DNA of 64,000 nucleotides from positions 2,121,541-2,185,540 of the forward strand of contig NZ_JAGFPK010000001.1 in NCBI RefSeq assembly GCF_017599385.1, read 5' to 3'. The translations under genes and the position numbers were made by a program. This DNA comes from Ciceribacter sp. L1K22. Lineage in GTDB: Bacteria > Pseudomonadota > Alphaproteobacteria > Rhizobiales > Rhizobiaceae. Shown here piece by piece: positions 1-9,253 of the stretch; position 1 is the first letter of the stretch, and each line of letters begins with the position of its first letter. The notes beneath the pieces are model-generated. The model was not told the origin of the DNA. It was given only the letters and a program-made list of their open reading frames with translations, and did no database searches.

Positions 1-1
1 A

Positions 2-895
2 TGGCAGGTGCTCGTCGAGGGACCGGCCGGCGCCGACGATACGATTTTTGCCTCGGTGTTGAACACGCTCGTCCTGGCCGGTCTCGCCTGCTTCCTGCTG
101 TCGCTGGCGAGCGCCGCGATCTTCGGCCGCAAGCTTCGCTGGGCGATCGACCTGGTCGCCGACCGAGCCGATGGCGTCGGGCGGGGCGAGATCGTCTCTC
201 CGCTCGACACCGGCATCCGCGAGATCGACGACGTGTCCAAGGCGCTCTCCAATGCCTCCTTCGACCGCCACCAGGCCGAAGAGCGCCTGCAACTGGTTCT
301 CAGGGAAATGGCGCATCGCACGAAAAACGTCATCCTCGTCGCCCAGTCGCTGGTGCGCCAGAGCGCCCGCTACAGCGACGACAAGGAGAGCTTCGTGGCC
401 GCGATCACCGGTCGGCTGCAGTCCTTCGCCGCGTCGCTCGACCGACTGCTGTCGGAAGCGGCGACCGCGCCGACTTTCCGCGATCTCGCCATGGTGCAGC
501 TCGGCAGCTTCGTCGAAGGCGAGGAGCGCCTGACTCTCGACGGACCGGATTTCCCCGTCACCATGGAGGCCGTCAAGGAGATCGGCATGGTGCTGCACGA
601 ACTGGCGACCAATGCGATGAAATACGGCGCCTGGTCCGGCCCAGCGGGACGCGTCGAATTGTCATGGACGGAGGAGGTTCTCGACGGCGAGACCCGCATC
701 CGCGTCCTCTGGCGCGAACGCGGCGGGCCGCCGCCATCGGGCGACGCGCGCAAGGGCTTCGGCTCGCTGCTGATCCGTTCGACCATTCAGAGCCTGCGCG
801 GAACCGCGCTCGGCGATTACAGGGAGGAGGGGGTGGTGTGGACCATGGACCTTCCGGCCGATCGCATCCGCGCCGCCGGCCAGACCGTCAGTTGA
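2..895 (+). CDS. HWE-family sensor histidine kinase, 5' end cut by window edge
   Basis: The reading frame is already open at the first base, so the N-terminal sensor part lies outside the window. What is visible is a membrane segment (about residues 16-38), a HAMP-like linker, then an HWE-type kinase core. This core has an H-box with HRTKN near residue 103, the N-box VLHELATNAMKYG near 197, and WRERGGPP, which fits the W-x-E-x-GGP signature of the family. Kinases of this family autophosphorylate on the H-box His and pass the phosphate to a response regulator, often in general stress or light signalling in alphaproteobacteria. The partner is not visible. Its stop overlaps the convergent HD-GYP gene by 8 bp. 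The family call is firm; the signal sensed is unknown. Confidence 0.88.
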   Translation, partial: WQVLVEGPAGADDTIFASVLNTLVLAGLACFLLSLASAAIFGRKLRWAIDLVADRADGVGRGEIVSPLDTGIREIDDVSKALSNASFDRHQAEERLQLVLREMAHRTKNVILVAQSLVRQSARYSDDKESFVAAITGRLQSFAASLDRLLSEAATAPTFRDLAMVQLGSFVEGEERLTLDGPDFPVTMEAVKEIGMVLHELATNAMKYGAWSGPAGRVELSWTEEVLDGETRIRVLWRERGGPPPSGDARKGFGSLLIRSTIQSLRGTALGDYREEGVVWTMDLPADRIRAAGQTVS

Positions 896-1847
896 TCGTT
901 CCGTTGACGACCATGCGCGAGACGAAGCGCTTTATCAGGTCGGGATCGAAATGCCCGTGCGCCTGCAGCATCCGTTCCACAGCTTCCGCCTGCGTCCAGG
1001 CCCGCTTGTAGGGCCGAACCGTCGTCAGGGCGTCATAGACGTCACATATCGCCGCGATCCGCGAAGCATAGGGGATCGCCTCGCCGCGCAGGCCCTGCGG
1101 ATAGCCGCTGCCGTCGAATTTCTCGTGGTGAAACCGGCAGATGTCGAGCACCTCGGTCGAGAGACCCTCGGTCCTGGCCAGCATGCGGTATCCCCGTTCC
1201 GGATGGCTGCGGATGATGGCCAGTTCGTTGTCGTTGAGGGAACTGTTTTTCTTGAGCACGCCCTTCGGGATCGCCATCTTGCCGATATCGTGCACCAGTC
1301 CGCCGAGGCCGAGTGAACGCACCGTATCCTCGTCCAGCCCGAGCGTGCGTCCGAAGGTTATCATCAGGGCGCTCACCGACAGAGAGTGGAGGAAGGTTCC
1401 CTCGTCCTTTTCCTTGAGCTTCAGCAGGCTGATCATCGCCGCCGCGTTGTCGACCGCCTCCATCATCACCGCGTCGATGGCGATACCCGCGCCCTCGGCG
1501 TCAAACGCCTTGTCCGCCTGCGCTGCCCGGAGCAGGTCCCTGACATGCGGCACGGTTTCGGCGATCGCCGCCTTGGCGCGGTTGATCTGCCGTTTCGAGT
1601 AGACGCCGATCAGTCCGGCTTCGTATTCGGCGCGGTTGAGCCGCGGGAATGCCGCGCCGTCGATGTCCACGCCCTTGCTGACGTCGATCACCGCGCTCAT
1701 CGCCTTGCAGGCGAGCAGCGACTTGAGCTCCGCCATCGAATTGATGAGAAAGTGTTGTCGGATGGCGACCGCCTTGGGATCGCGCGCTTCGATTTCCTCG
1801 ACATACATGCCGGGGCGGAGCTGGTGCAGGTGGATTCTCTTTTTCAT
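888..1847 (-). CDS. HD-GYP domain protein with DUF3391 N-terminus, probable c-di-GMP phosphodiesterase
   Basis: A soluble protein of 319 residues. The N-terminus (KKRIHLHQLRPGMYV) matches the DUF3391 domain that commonly precedes HD-GYP. The HD-GYP domain follows, with HDIGKMAIP near residue 184 and HHEKFDGSGYP near 240-250, so both the HD metal-binding pair and the GYP signature are intact. Active family members hydrolyse cyclic di-GMP, lowering its level and favouring motility over sessile growth; activity here is inferred. I start at the Met just before DUF3391. An in-frame ATG at 1922 and a TTG at 1952 would add 25-35 residues without domain similarity. It converges on the histidine kinase gene with an 8-bp overlap of the two ends. 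Confidence 0.88.
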   Translation of the reverse strand: MKKRIHLHQLRPGMYVEEIEARDPKAVAIRQHFLINSMAELKSLLACKAMSAVIDVSKGVDIDGAAFPRLNRAEYEAGLIGVYSKRQINRAKAAIAETVPHVRDLLRAAQADKAFDAEGAGIAIDAVMMEAVDNAAAMISLLKLKEKDEGTFLHSLSVSALMITFGRTLGLDEDTVRSLGLGGLVHDIGKMAIPKGVLKKNSSLNDNELAIIRSHPERGYRMLARTEGLSTEVLDICRFHHEKFDGSGYPQGLRGEAIPYASRIAAICDVYDALTTVRPYKRAWTQAEAVERMLQAHGHFDPDLIKRFVSRMVVNGTIN

Positions 1848-2050
1848 GTTGGCGAGCGACACACGAAGCGGTTTCCGATCCTTCTCCGGTGCCGCCGCGA
1901 TAGACGCGACAGGACCGGACATGCGAAAGCTTTGCCGCCGGCTCGTGAACAAAATCCTAATCGGTAATGTAAAAGACCGTCATATTTCGATATGCCGGTC
2001 CTAGTCCCAAATTTGGTCAGGAAAGGCCGCTGTCGCGGCCTCTCCGAACC

Positions 2051-5000
2051 TCAGAACTGCCGGGTGAAATCGATGTTGAAGCGCTGCGCCTTGAGCCCGT
2101 CGCCATCGAACGTCGCCTTGTACCGGCCCGAAAGCGTGCCGCCGCTTCCCGAGGCGAAGGTGAGGCCGAAGCCGACCGAGGCACTGTTGCGGCGATCCTC
2201 GGAGCCGGGGACGACATAGTCGATCGGCCAGCCGTCCGCATAGGTGACGGTGGTGTCGCTGGTACCAAGGAAATCGTGCGAGAAATCGAGCTCAAGCTCC
2301 GGCGTCAGCACGCCGTCCTCCAGCAGGATGTCGTAGCCCAAGGTCACGCCGAGCGTGGCTGTCAGGCTGTCGGCTGTTTGCGAGCCGATCGCCGCGTTCT
2401 CCCAGCCCGCGCCGGTTTCCTCGACGCTGTCTAGGAACGACCTGGAGGCGCCGAGCCGTGCATAGGTCGACATCGACAGACCGCCGATCTGGTGGTCGTA
2501 TCCGCCGGTGATCGCGCCGTACACCTGCCACCCGCCGCGATCGCCTTCCGCTTCCGCGCCGGTCGCCGAGGTCACGCGGACCGAGTTGAAATCGAGCAGG
2601 CCCGCGCCGACGAGGCCGTCGACGAAGAACCCGCCGCCCGGCTGGTAGAGACCGTAGACCGTGGCGCTTGCCGCCCGGTTGAGGCTGGTCGTGCCGTCGG
2701 TGCCGATATCGGTCCGGTCGCGCGATACCCCGACGGCAAGGCCGCCGATGAAGGTCTCGTCGAAGCGGTAGTCGACACCCGCCGTCAGTGCCACGGTGGC
2801 GTAGTCGAAGGCGCTGGCGCCTGCGATGTTGTCGCCGTCGCCGAGCGAAATTGAGCCGTTCGCCCAGAAGGCGAGGTCGCCGCCGGCGATCGGCGAGCAG
2901 CCGGCATTGGCCGTCACGGGCGCCGTCCCGTCAGCCCCGTCGGAAAGCGACAGCGAGGCGCTGTTTTCCAGGCAAGCCTTGCCGCGCAGCGAGCGCAGGT
3001 GATCGGTCACATTGTCGATCTGGCTGTCTGCCAGCCGCTTCGCCGCGGAGGACTGAGCCTCGATAAGGCCGATCAGGTCGGCATCCTCGTTGAGCACCGG
3101 ACGGGCCGCGATCATCAGGTTGATCGCCGCCGGCGCCGAGGTTCCGGTGGCACCCGTCAGCGTATAGGTGATGGTCGCGGTGCCGCTGAACATCGGATTG
3201 GCGGTGAAGCGCAGCTGGTAGCGCCCGGCCGCCTGTGCCGCCGCGATTGCCGCGTTGCCATCCGTCGCAGCCGTGTCGCCAAGCGTGATCACCGCCGTCC
3301 CGGATTCCGGCGGCGACAGTGACAGCAGCTTCGCGTCGGTGAACGGTCCGCCGGTCGCGCCTTCGGTCAGGTCGATGATCGTCGTCAGCCCGGAAACCAC
3401 CGCCGAGGTCTTGCTCGGCGCCACCGGCAGGGCCGGATCGATGACAAGGGTCACGGCGGCGCTGCTCGATGCCCCGAGCGCGTCCGTCGCCGTGATCGCC
3501 AGGGCAAATTCGCCGTCGACAGCAGGCGTGCCGGAGAGCGTCGCCGTCGCAGTGTCGAACGAGAGACCCTCGGGCAGGGTGCCTGACACTGCGAAACTGT
3601 AGGGCGCCGTCCCATTGGCGGCGGTGAAGGCCTGGCTGAAGGCTTCGGCCTGCCGCAGCGTCAGCCGTCCGGTCGGCGTCACCGCGATATCGGGCGCTCC
3701 CACCGTCAGCGTCACGGTCGCGGCAGCCGAGGTCCCCGTCGCGTTGCTGGCCGTGTAGGTAAAGCTGTCGGTGCCGGAAAAACCCGCGGCCGGCGTGTAG
3801 CTGATCGCCGTGCCGCTCACCGTCGCGGTCCCGTGTTGGGGCTGAGAGGCAATGGCGACGCTGGCAGCGGCGCCGCCGGACAGATTGACCGGGATCGCGT
3901 TGGCGCTGCTGTTCGCCGCCACGCTGGCGCTCACATCGCCCGCTACAGGCGCGGCGACCGCGACGCCCAGCGTATAGCTCCGGCTGCCCGTTGCGCCGTA
4001 GGCGTCGGTTGCGGTGATCGTGAACGAGGCGCTCTCGTCGCCGGCCGGCGTCCCCGAGATCGTTCCGTCGCTGGCAAGCGTCAGCCCGTCGGGCAAATCG
4101 CCGGCGGTGATCTCAAACGTGTAGGGCGCCGTGCCTTCGGCCGCCGTGACCGTCGCGTCATACGCCACGCCACCCGTGGCCGCCGGAAGGCTGGAGGGCG
4201 AGACGGCAAGCGCCGGCGCCGATACCGTCACGGTAACAGTCGCCGCCTCAGAGGTCCCGGAGGAATTGGTCGCCGTATAGGTGAAGCTGTCGGCGCCCGA
4301 ATAGCCGGCCGTCGGCGTATATGTAATGGACGTGCCGCTGGCGCTCGCCGTGCCATGCGACGGGTCCGAGGCGATGGCCACGCTGGTCGCCGCACCGCCG
4401 GAGAGATTGACCGGGATTGCGTTGTTGCTGCTGTTCGCCGCCACGGCGGCGCTTACATCGCCCGCCACCGGCGCGGCGACCGCGACGTCCATCGTGTAGC
4501 TCCGGTTGCCCGTCGCGCCGTAGGCATCCGTCGCCCTGATTGTGAACGAGACCATCTCGTTGCCGGCCGGCGTTCCCGAAATTGTCCCGTCTGTATCGAG
4601 CGTCAGCCCGGTTGGCAGGACGCCAGAGGTGATAGCGAACCTATAGGGCGCCGTGCCATCGGCGGCCGTCACCGTCGCGTCATAGGCCACGCCACCCGTG
4701 GCCGCCGGAAGGCTGGAGGGCGAGACGGCAAGCGTCGGCGGCGTCACGGTGACATTCACAGTGCCCAAGTCCGAGAGCCCGGAATTGCTGTCGCGGATCA
4801 CGTAGCTGAAGGTGTCGGACCCGGAATAGCCGGCGGTCGGCGTGTAAAGCAGGTCCGTGCCGGAGATGGCGGCTGTCCCGTGGCTTGCGGCATAAACGGT
4901 TGATAGGCTGACGGTTCCCGAAACGCCCGAGGCGATGGCATGTCCGCTGCTGTTGGCCGCCACGGTGGCCGAGAGGGTCTGTGCCACGGGCCCGATCCGC

Positions 5001-5602
5001 AGCGTCATTGTCTGGGAGGCGGAATAGCCGTCGCCGTTCTGCGCCGTGTAGGTAAAGGTCGAACTGCCTGAGGCGGTGGGCGTGCCGGACACCTGCCCGG
5101 TCGCCGGGTCGAGGTCAAGTCCTGCCGGCAGCGAGCCGTTCGAGATCGAATAGGTCATCACGGTCGAACCGGCCGCGGCGGTTGCCGTCACGGCCCGGCT
5201 GTAAGCCTGTCCCAGCTTGCCATTCGGCCAGCTGCTGGAGGAGAAGGTAATCCTGGCTCTGACGGTGATGATGTACCTGTCCCGGGCGATGACCGATTGC
5301 GCGCTATAGACAGTGACCGAGATGATCGTGGTGCCCGTGAATCCGTCTTGCGGCGTGTAAATAAAGTCCGTCAACGAGCCCGGTGCAGGCAGGATCGTAC
5401 CATTGCTGCCGTTCGGATAGGTATAGCTTAAAGGGTTGCCGCCGTAGTCGTTGATCGGGATCCTCACGGCCTCGCCGACAAAGGTTTGATAGTATGAGTC
5501 CGCAGCCTTGGCGCCTGTCTGGGAAAAGCAGAGCAAAACGACAAACGTTGCGAACGCGGCGCAGGCGAGACGTCGAAACTGGCTGGTGATGAAAATGGAC
5601 AT
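2051..5602 (-). CDS. large Ig-repeat autotransporter (type V secretion), 1183 residues
   Basis: A clear signal peptide (residues 1-34, ending near GAKA) is followed by a passenger built of Ig-like modules: putative-Ig (He_PIG-type) units with the recurring GTAPY...LPxGL...SGTP pattern, alternating with cadherin-like units (GYSGxDSFTYTA). Two adjacent 174-residue units (287-460 and 461-634) are very similar at DNA level. The last ~275 residues form an autotransporter beta-barrel ending in Phe. Before the barrel are two cysteines (ACLENS and GCSPI), also present in the paralogue at 6592-9156. The protein is expected to expose an adhesive passenger on the outer membrane; the ligand is unknown. 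I chose the ATG directly before the signal peptide; the reading frame stays open about 80 codons further upstream with no matching features. Confidence 0.85.
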   Translation of the reverse strand: MSIFITSQFRRLACAAFATFVVLLCFSQTGAKAADSYYQTFVGEAVRIPINDYGGNPLSYTYPNGSNGTILPAPGSLTDFIYTPQDGFTGTTIISVTVYSAQSVIARDRYIITVRARITFSSSSWPNGKLGQAYSRAVTATAAAGSTVMTYSISNGSLPAGLDLDPATGQVSGTPTASGSSTFTYTAQNGDGYSASQTMTLRIGPVAQTLSATVAANSSGHAIASGVSGTVSLSTVYAASHGTAAISGTDLLYTPTAGYSGSDTFSYVIRDSNSGLSDLGTVNVTVTPPTLAVSPSSLPAATGGVAYDATVTAADGTAPYRFAITSGVLPTGLTLDTDGTISGTPAGNEMVSFTIRATDAYGATGNRSYTMDVAVAAPVAGDVSAAVAANSSNNAIPVNLSGGAATSVAIASDPSHGTASASGTSITYTPTAGYSGADSFTYTATNSSGTSEAATVTVTVSAPALAVSPSSLPAATGGVAYDATVTAAEGTAPYTFEITAGDLPDGLTLASDGTISGTPAGDESASFTITATDAYGATGSRSYTLGVAVAAPVAGDVSASVAANSSANAIPVNLSGGAAASVAIASQPQHGTATVSGTAISYTPAAGFSGTDSFTYTASNATGTSAAATVTLTVGAPDIAVTPTGRLTLRQAEAFSQAFTAANGTAPYSFAVSGTLPEGLSFDTATATLSGTPAVDGEFALAITATDALGASSSAAVTLVIDPALPVAPSKTSAVVSGLTTIIDLTEGATGGPFTDAKLLSLSPPESGTAVITLGDTAATDGNAAIAAAQAAGRYQLRFTANPMFSGTATITYTLTGATGTSAPAAINLMIAARPVLNEDADLIGLIEAQSSAAKRLADSQIDNVTDHLRSLRGKACLENSASLSLSDGADGTAPVTANAGCSPIAGGDLAFWANGSISLGDGDNIAGASAFDYATVALTAGVDYRFDETFIGGLAVGVSRDRTDIGTDGTTSLNRAASATVYGLYQPGGGFFVDGLVGAGLLDFNSVRVTSATGAEAEGDRGGWQVYGAITGGYDHQIGGLSMSTYARLGASRSFLDSVEETGAGWENAAIGSQTADSLTATLGVTLGYDILLEDGVLTPELELDFSHDFLGTSDTTVTYADGWPIDYVVPGSEDRRNSASVGFGLTFASGSGGTLSGRYKATFDGDGLKAQRFNIDFTRQF
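3702..4745. repeat. two tandem ~522-bp repeats inside the first autotransporter gene
   Basis: Unit A (3702-4223) and unit B (4224-4745) are offset by exactly 522 bp (174 codons). They share long identical runs, for example about 49 bases from 4164 matched at 4686. Each unit encodes one cadherin-like plus one putative-Ig module. The in-frame period means recombination between units would add or delete a whole module without breaking the frame. Confidence 0.8.
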
Positions 5603-5907
5603 CGGACGGAATGCTCTTGGCGGTCTGCGCGTGCTCAATCGGAACGGCTGAAAAATCTGGGCCTGGCGCACCTCTAGCGGGGACGCGAGCCGACCGGTCG
5701 TCCAAAACTGGTCCGATCGCGCAAAGCGATCGGCCAAAAATGGACGTGTACGGAACATTTGCGGCACGGTGAGCCTTGTTGCTCGCGCCCGCGCGCAACG
5801 CGAGAGTGACCGGAACGCCGGCCTGTGCGCTTGAACCGGCCGCTCCATTAGGAAACAATGAACCGCGCGGCAGCTATGTTCGGACGAAAAATCTTCGGAG
5901 AACTGTT
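5603..5907. other. divergent intergenic region, 305 bp
   Basis: This lies between the divergently oriented autotransporter (start 5602) and the broken PagL-like gene (start 5908) and must hold both promoters. I see no convincing sigma-70 pair, operator palindrome or RNA gene in it. The only signal I trust is the GGAG ribosome-binding site at 5897-5900, which is correctly spaced for the TTG start at 5908. Confidence 0.4.
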
Positions 5908-6551
5908 TTGATCGATCGGTATATGGGCGCGGTATTGTTGTTCGGGCCAGCCCTTACGCTGGCCGTCGACACGGCGGATGCTGAGGACAGCCGACCGGCC
6001 GATGATGCGATGGACCAGGCCGTGTTCGGCGTCGTTGGTGCGATGACACAGGGCGACATGGGACAGAGCGCCAATCCCTTCACCGTGGGCTACGAGGACA
6101 ATCCCGTCGTCGGCTTCGGCTATCAGTTTTTCCCCTATAGCATCGGCGAGGTGAAACTCGGCCTCGAGGCAGGACTTGCCGGCCGCTTCGGCGGCGATGC
6201 CAGCGCCGAAATCTGGGGCGGCCTGGTGGCGCGCTACGACGGTTTCGTGATCGCCGACAAAGTCCGTCTATCGCCGGCCTTCACTTTCGGTATCAGCCAC
6301 GTCACCGGAACCATGGAGGGCAGGGAGCAGGACAACGAGGACAGCCGCAAGAATGGTGACGCCCGCACGCTGTTCTACCTCGGTCCCGAGATCAGCCTGT
6401 CATCGGTCCCGAGATCAGCCTGTCATCGGTCGACAACCCGAACCGCGAACTCTTCTGGCGCTTCCACCACCGCTCCGGTGCCTGGGGCACGCTGGGCAAC
6501 ATGGAGGGCGGTTCGAACGCCAACCTCCTCGGCGTCCGCTACCGTTTCTGA
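5908..6551 (+). pseudogene. PagL-like outer-membrane lipid A 3-O-deacylase, frameshifted by a 23-bp tandem duplication
   Basis: The frame opens at a TTG with GGAG seven bases upstream. It encodes a signal peptide and a small beta-barrel protein up to FYLGPEISLSS. There a 23-bp tandem duplication (6381-6403 and 6404-6426) shifts the frame by +2. Removing one copy restores continuous coding to a TGA at 6549-6551, giving a tail with FHHRSGAWG, EGGSN and a terminal GVRYRF. That tail resembles the catalytic end of PagL (H-x-S plus a Glu) and the usual C-terminal Phe of outer-membrane barrels. Without repair, the ribosome reads on in another frame to about 6717, losing the catalytic His/Ser and the barrel end. 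PagL removes an acyl chain from lipid A in the outer membrane. The frameshift is directly visible; the family assignment is from motif memory. Confidence 0.75.
6381..6426 (+). repeat. 23-bp perfect tandem duplication causing a frameshift
   Basis: Copy 1 is 6381-6403 and copy 2 is 6404-6426. The two are identical, and the first five bases of the unit occur once more at 6427-6431, as expected for a slippage or short-homology duplication. As 23 is not a multiple of three, the reading frame of the PagL-like gene is broken at this point. Confidence 0.95.
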
Positions 6552-6591
6552 CCGGCTCTTATCCTGCCGCCAGACCTCGCCGCGCCGTCGC

Positions 6592-9156
6592 TCAGAAGCG
6601 GCCGCTGAGATCGACGCGGAAGGATTGGTTTACGACGCCATCGCCGTTGAAGGCGGAGCGATAGCGGGCGGAGATCGATGCCTTCTCGGTGCCGCTCAGG
6701 GTGATGCCAAGGCCTAGAACCGCGTTGTTCCTGCGGTCGGTCGTGCCGGGGATGACGTAGTCGATCGGCCAGTTGCTGTCGGCATAGGTCGTTGTGGTGT
6801 CGCCGCTGTCGAACAGGCTGTGGGAAAAGTCGAGCGAAAGCTCCGGGGTCAGCACCGCATCGTCGAGCAGGATCGCGTAGGAGATGTCGAGGCCGAGCGT
6901 TGCCGTCAGCTTGTCTACCGTCTGCCGCGACAGCGCCACGTTCTCCCAGTCGGCCCCCGTTTCCGTCATCGCGTTGAGCACGGAATGCGAGGCGCTGATA
7001 CGCCCGTGCGGCGAGACCGTGAAGCCACCTGCCGTCCAGTCATAACCGCCGCCAAAGGCGGCGAAGAACTGGTGACCGTGACGCTCGGCCTCTGCCTCGG
7101 CCGAATTGGTCCCCGTGATCCGCACGGAAGTAAAATCAAGCAGTCCGACGCCGGCAAGGCCATCGACATAAAATCCGTTGCCCAGCGTCTGGAGACCATA
7201 CACGGTCACGCTGGCGGCACGGTTGCTGCTCGTGGTGCCGCGCGACCCGATCTCATCCTCGTCGATGGCAAAGCCTAGTCCGACGCCGGCCGTCAGATAC
7301 TCGGTGATGCGATAGTCCAGTCCGGCGGTGAGGTTGACCGTCTTGAAGGTCGAGTCATTCCCTCCGCGGCTGGCATCATCGTCGCCGAACATGATCGAGC
7401 CTGCGCTCCAGAAGGCGAGGTTGCCGCCGGCGATGGGCGAGCAACCGCCATTGGCGTCGATGGGTGCGGTTCCGCCATGGCCGTCGTCGGCGGTTATCTG
7501 CAGGCTGTTTTCCAGGCAGGGCGTGGTGCGAAGCGACCGCAAGTGGTCCTGTACCGTGTCGATCTGCACCTCGGCGAGACGGACCGCTGCGCGCGCCTGC
7601 GCCTCGACAAGGCCGACGAGATCGGCGTCGCTGTTGAGCAGGGGCCGTGCGCTGACCGTGAACGTGACGGTCGACGGCGCGGACGTGCCGCTTGCACTGG
7701 TCAGCGTGTAGGTGGCGATGGCGGTGCCGGTGAAGGTCGGGTTCGCTGTGAAGCGAAGCTGGTACCGACCCGACGAGAGTGCGGCGGCAAAGGCGGCATT
7801 GCCCGTCGAGGCCGCTGTGTCGCCCAGGATGATGACGGCGTCGCCGGCGTTTGGTGGCGACAGCGAGAGGAGCCGCGCTCCGGTGAGCGGCCCACCGGTC
7901 GCGCCGGTCGTCAGATCCACCGTCGTCGTCACGCCCGAGATCGCGGAGACCGTGATCGGCACGGTTGTGACGCTGACGTCGACGGCAAGGGTGATGACGG
8001 TGCTTGTGGAAGCACCGAGCGCATCGGTGGCCCGGAGCGTCAGCGGATAGGAGCCGCCTTCCGTCGGCGTTCCGGAAAGCGTCGCCGACGCTGCATCGAA
8101 GGACAGTCCGTCCGGCAGGGCTCCCGTCATGGTGAAGCCGTACGGAGCCGTGCCATTGCTCGCCGTAAAGGCCTGCGAGAACGAATTGCCGACGGTTGCG
8201 CTCAGCGAACCGGACGGCGAGATGGCAAGGGCCGGCGCGCTGATTGTGATCGAAACCGTTGCAGCCGCCGACGTACCGCCGCTGTTGGTGGCGGTATAGG
8301 TGAAGCTGTCGGAGCCCGAATACCCGGCCGTCGGCGTATAGGTGATCGACGTTCCGCTGGCGGTTGCGGTGCCATGTGATGGCGAGGATGCGACGGCGAC
8401 GCTGGTCGCCGTCCCGCCACCCAGCGACAGCGTTATGGCATTGTCGGCGGAATTGGCCGCGACGGTGGCCGCGACGTTCGCAGCCGTCGGGGGTTCCGCG
8501 CTGATCGTGATAGAAACCGTTGCAGCCGCCGACGTGCCGCCGCTGTTGGTGGCGGTATAGGTGAAGATGTCGGAGCCCGAATACCCGGCCGTCGGCGTAT
8601 AGGTGATCGACGTTCCGCTGGCGGTTGCGGTGCCATGTGATGGCGAGGATGCGACGGCGACGCTGGTCGCCGTGCCGCCACCCAGCGACAGCGTGATGGC
8701 ATTGTCGGCGGAATTGGCCGCGACCGTGGCTACGACGTTCGCAGCCGTCGGGGCTTGATCGGCCACGGTGAAGTTGACGGTGATGACATCGTTTCCAGCT
8801 ATCATGCACATGAAGTCATCACGCCAGGCAGCGTTTATCGTCACCGTATAACTTCCCGGTCTCGTCGGAGTCCCGGAATATTTAAAGATGGGGTTGGTGG
8901 AAAATGTATATAGAGAGACGCCGGGGGGAGGTGCGCCTGACGCAATGCTCGCACTTGTCACTTGTGCCGAACTACACGCCCCGCCCCCTGGATTATGATA
9001 AACTAGTCCATTCGCGTATGTTCCCACCCTCATCGGAATGTCAATGTTGGCATTGGCGGCGAACGCCGATGGTACCGCTGCCAAAATGCCGGCCAGAAGA
9101 AGGACACAGGACAGGATTATGCCGATCGGACGGCCGAAAAATCGAATAAGCGTCAA
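6592..9156 (-). CDS. second Ig-repeat autotransporter, 854 residues, paralogue of 2051-5602
   Basis: The TTG start at 9156 has GAGG eight bases upstream and is followed by a signal peptide (about residues 1-33, ending SAFA). The passenger contains two nearly identical 87-residue cadherin/Ig-like units (about 134-220 and 221-307), a putative-Ig unit (GTAPYGFTMTGALPDGL), and a linker with the same DADLxGLxEAQ motif and two cysteines as the upstream paralogue. From about residue 578 the beta-barrel runs to the terminal Phe (DLSGRF). The barrel and linker are homologous to those of the first autotransporter over their whole length, so the two genes are duplicates flanking the broken PagL-like gene. 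A role as surface adhesin is inferred. Confidence 0.85.
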   Translation of the reverse strand: MTLIRFFGRPIGIILSCVLLLAGILAAVPSAFAANANIDIPMRVGTYANGLVYHNPGGGACSSAQVTSASIASGAPPPGVSLYTFSTNPIFKYSGTPTRPGSYTVTINAAWRDDFMCMIAGNDVITVNFTVADQAPTAANVVATVAANSADNAITLSLGGGTATSVAVASSPSHGTATASGTSITYTPTAGYSGSDIFTYTATNSGGTSAAATVSITISAEPPTAANVAATVAANSADNAITLSLGGGTATSVAVASSPSHGTATASGTSITYTPTAGYSGSDSFTYTATNSGGTSAAATVSITISAPALAISPSGSLSATVGNSFSQAFTASNGTAPYGFTMTGALPDGLSFDAASATLSGTPTEGGSYPLTLRATDALGASTSTVITLAVDVSVTTVPITVSAISGVTTTVDLTTGATGGPLTGARLLSLSPPNAGDAVIILGDTAASTGNAAFAAALSSGRYQLRFTANPTFTGTAIATYTLTSASGTSAPSTVTFTVSARPLLNSDADLVGLVEAQARAAVRLAEVQIDTVQDHLRSLRTTPCLENSLQITADDGHGGTAPIDANGGCSPIAGGNLAFWSAGSIMFGDDDASRGGNDSTFKTVNLTAGLDYRITEYLTAGVGLGFAIDEDEIGSRGTTSSNRAASVTVYGLQTLGNGFYVDGLAGVGLLDFTSVRITGTNSAEAEAERHGHQFFAAFGGGYDWTAGGFTVSPHGRISASHSVLNAMTETGADWENVALSRQTVDKLTATLGLDISYAILLDDAVLTPELSLDFSHSLFDSGDTTTTYADSNWPIDYVIPGTTDRRNNAVLGLGITLSGTEKASISARYRSAFNGDGVVNQSFRVDLSGRF
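8237..8758. repeat. two tandem 261-bp near-identical repeats in the second autotransporter gene
   Basis: Units 8237-8497 and 8498-8758 are offset by exactly 261 bp (87 codons) and differ at only a handful of positions. This points to recent duplication or gene conversion. Each encodes a module with GYSGSD and FTYTATNSGG. Because the length is in frame, copy-number change would lengthen or shorten the passenger without destroying the protein. Confidence 0.9.
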
Positions 9157-9253
9157 CGGAATTACCTCAATCGCGGAAGGAAAAGCCTTCCACCTCTTGG
9201 ATCGGCGTCTCGGAGATCAAGATTGTCCGAGAACGCGCACGGGACACCCCGTT

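Noticed and set aside
3702..8758. Regular repeats as a CRISPR array
   Set aside because: Repeats are long, in frame and encode protein modules; no short repeat-spacer structure and no cas genes.
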